A stretch of DNA of 33,593 nt, from positions 1 through 33,593 of the forward strand of contig NZ_JMKP01000029.1 in NCBI RefSeq assembly GCF_000685805.1, in the 5' to 3' direction. Below are positions 32,673-33,593 of this stretch, piece after piece; the stretch's first letter is position 1; each line of letters starts with the position of its first letter. The DNA is from Psychrobacter phenylpyruvicus DSM 7000 = NBRC 102152 (GTDB taxonomy: Bacteria; Pseudomonadota; Gammaproteobacteria; Pseudomonadales; Moraxellaceae). The notes under the pieces were generated by a model. The model saw nothing but the letters and a program-made list of their open reading frames with translations, searched no databases and was not told the DNA's origin. The translations under genes and the position numbers were made by a program.

Positions 32673-32995
32673 TATCGATTAAGTAAAGTCTGATGAGGGG
32701 AGTAGCTAATCATTAGCTACTCCTTGAAAAAGAACAGTAATCACAAGCTCTTAATATTCCTAAGCGGAATACATTGTAAGTAGTTGATGAATTTATGACC
32801 AATTACGTATCAAGGGCTTGTCATTCACTATCATTTTCTTATATCATTTGCGACTGACTTGATCACCATTTTCAAGAATCATTATTTTATTTTTAAGAAA
32901 CTTATTTTCTGACAGCCTTAAAATAGATAGTGTTATTTATGACAATTATTTATCAGCTGTCTTAATTGAATTAGTATTAATAAGAGGACATACTC
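32673..32995 (+). other. fusA-tuf spacer with hairpins
   Basis: 323 bases. GGAGTAGCTA (32699-32708) pairs with TAGCTACTCC (32714-32723) but is followed by TTGAAAA, so it is not a normal terminator. ACAAGCTCTT (32743-32752) can pair with AAGGGCTTGT (32812-32821), enclosing TATTCC/GGAATA (32755-32771). Confidence 0.5.
32909..32936 (+). promoter_or_regulatory. Possible tuf promoter
   Basis: CTGACA (32909-32914), 16-bp spacer, TGTTAT (32931-32936), about 53 bases before the tuf start. The -10 matches only four of six positions. Confidence 0.35.
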
Positions 32996-33593
32996 ATGGC
33001 AAAGGCCAAGTTCGAACGAAGCAAGCCACACGTTAACGTTGGTACAATCGGTCACGTTGACCACGGTAAAACTACCCTAACAGCTGCGATCGCAACAGTA
33101 GCGGCAAAAACTTCTGGCGGTGAAGCGAAAGATTACGCTGCAATTGACTCAGCACCAGAAGAAAAAGCACGTGGTATTACAATTAACACGTCACACATTG
33201 AGTATGACACTGAAGCACGTCACTACGCACACGTAGACTGCCCAGGTCACGCTGACTATGTTAAAAACATGATTACTGGTGCGGCTCAGATGGACGGTGC
33301 TATTCTAGTAGTATCAGCAACTGACGGTCCAATGCCACAAACACGTGAGCACATCCTATTATCACGTCAGGTTGGTGTACCATACATCATCGTATTCATG
33401 AACAAATGTGACATGGTAGATGACGAAGAGTTACTAGAGCTAGTAGAAATGGAAGTACGTGAATTACTTTCAGACTACGACTTCCCAGGTGATGACACTC
33501 CAATCATCAAAGGTTCAGCTTTAGAAGCGTTAAATGGTAACGACGGTAAGTACGGTGAGCCAGCAGTTATCGAACTACTAAACACTCTAGACA
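32996..33593 (+). CDS. tuf: Elongation factor Tu, N-terminal part (cut by the window edge)
   Basis: The first 199 codons of tuf; full length would be about 394-396. Starts [20 protein letters not shown]. GTPase motifs are G1 GHVDHGKT (19-26), switch [14 protein letters not shown] (59-71), G3 DCPGH (81-85) and G4 NKCD (136-139). EF-Tu carries aminoacyl-tRNA to the ribosomal A site. The start has a GAGG element (32983-32988 region) upstream. Codon use is extremely biased. Last known gene of the str operon; whether a second tuf copy exists elsewhere cannot be seen here. Confidence 0.98.
   Translation, partial: MAKAKFERSKPHVNVGTIGHVDHGKTTLTAAIATVAAKTSGGEAKDYAAIDSAPEEKARGITINTSHIEYDTEARHYAHVDCPGHADYVKNMITGAAQMDGAILVVSATDGPMPQTREHILLSRQVGVPYIIVFMNKCDMVDDEELLELVEMEVRELLSDYDFPGDDTPIIKGSALEALNGNDGKYGEPAVIELLNTLD

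Overview
The window looks like a chromosomal segment of a gammaproteobacterium of the Moraxellaceae, most likely Psychrobacter. This is inferred from protein character and gene neighbourhoods (pilT next to yggS, rnfH next to bamE and fur, a str operon rpsL-rpsG-fusA-tuf) and from the moderately AT-rich sequence. No database search was possible. I see no insertion sequence, prophage, integrase, CRISPR array, rRNA or tRNA. Almost everything is housekeeping, so any novelty lies in small conserved proteins, intergenic repeats and leader structures.

Layout: 1-1660 holds two periplasmic c-type cytochromes (a c5-like monohaem and a c4-type dihaem protein), each ended by a hairpin terminator. 1814-3291 is a two-gene unit of a shortened NSS-like membrane protein and rnfH, overlapping by four bases. 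bamE (minus) and fur (plus) diverge at about 3.9 kb. pilT (minus) is flanked by A-rich repeats and diverges from yggS. nadE (minus) follows. A small membrane-anchored coiled-coil protein with split Cys pairs converges on a zapA / Gln-rich coiled-coil operon, which diverges from a UPF0149 gene.

11.9-14.4 kb carries a nucleoside deaminase, argE and a LysE-type exporter. miaB (minus) converges on them. Then come slt (a large soluble lytic transglycosylase), mdh and a DUF2789 gene, followed on the minus strand by a second lytic transglycosylase, the lrgA-lrgB pair and hflX. Two tandem plsC-like acyltransferases (plus) converge on an aldo/keto reductase and an FKBP-type prolyl isomerase. The window ends in the str operon: rpsL, rpsG, fusA and the first 199 codons of tuf, cut by the right edge.

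Functional themes are envelope work (bamE, two lytic transglycosylases, lrgAB, plsC pair, pilT), cell division (zapA and partner), metabolism (mdh, nadE, argE, yggS, cytochromes) and translation (str operon, miaB, hflX). Most plus-strand units end in clear intrinsic terminators, several of them shared by convergent genes. The most distinctive non-coding features are four unrelated short tandem repeats, a long-range stem in the str leader, and strong hairpins without U-tracts in unusually long rpsG-fusA and fusA-tuf gaps.
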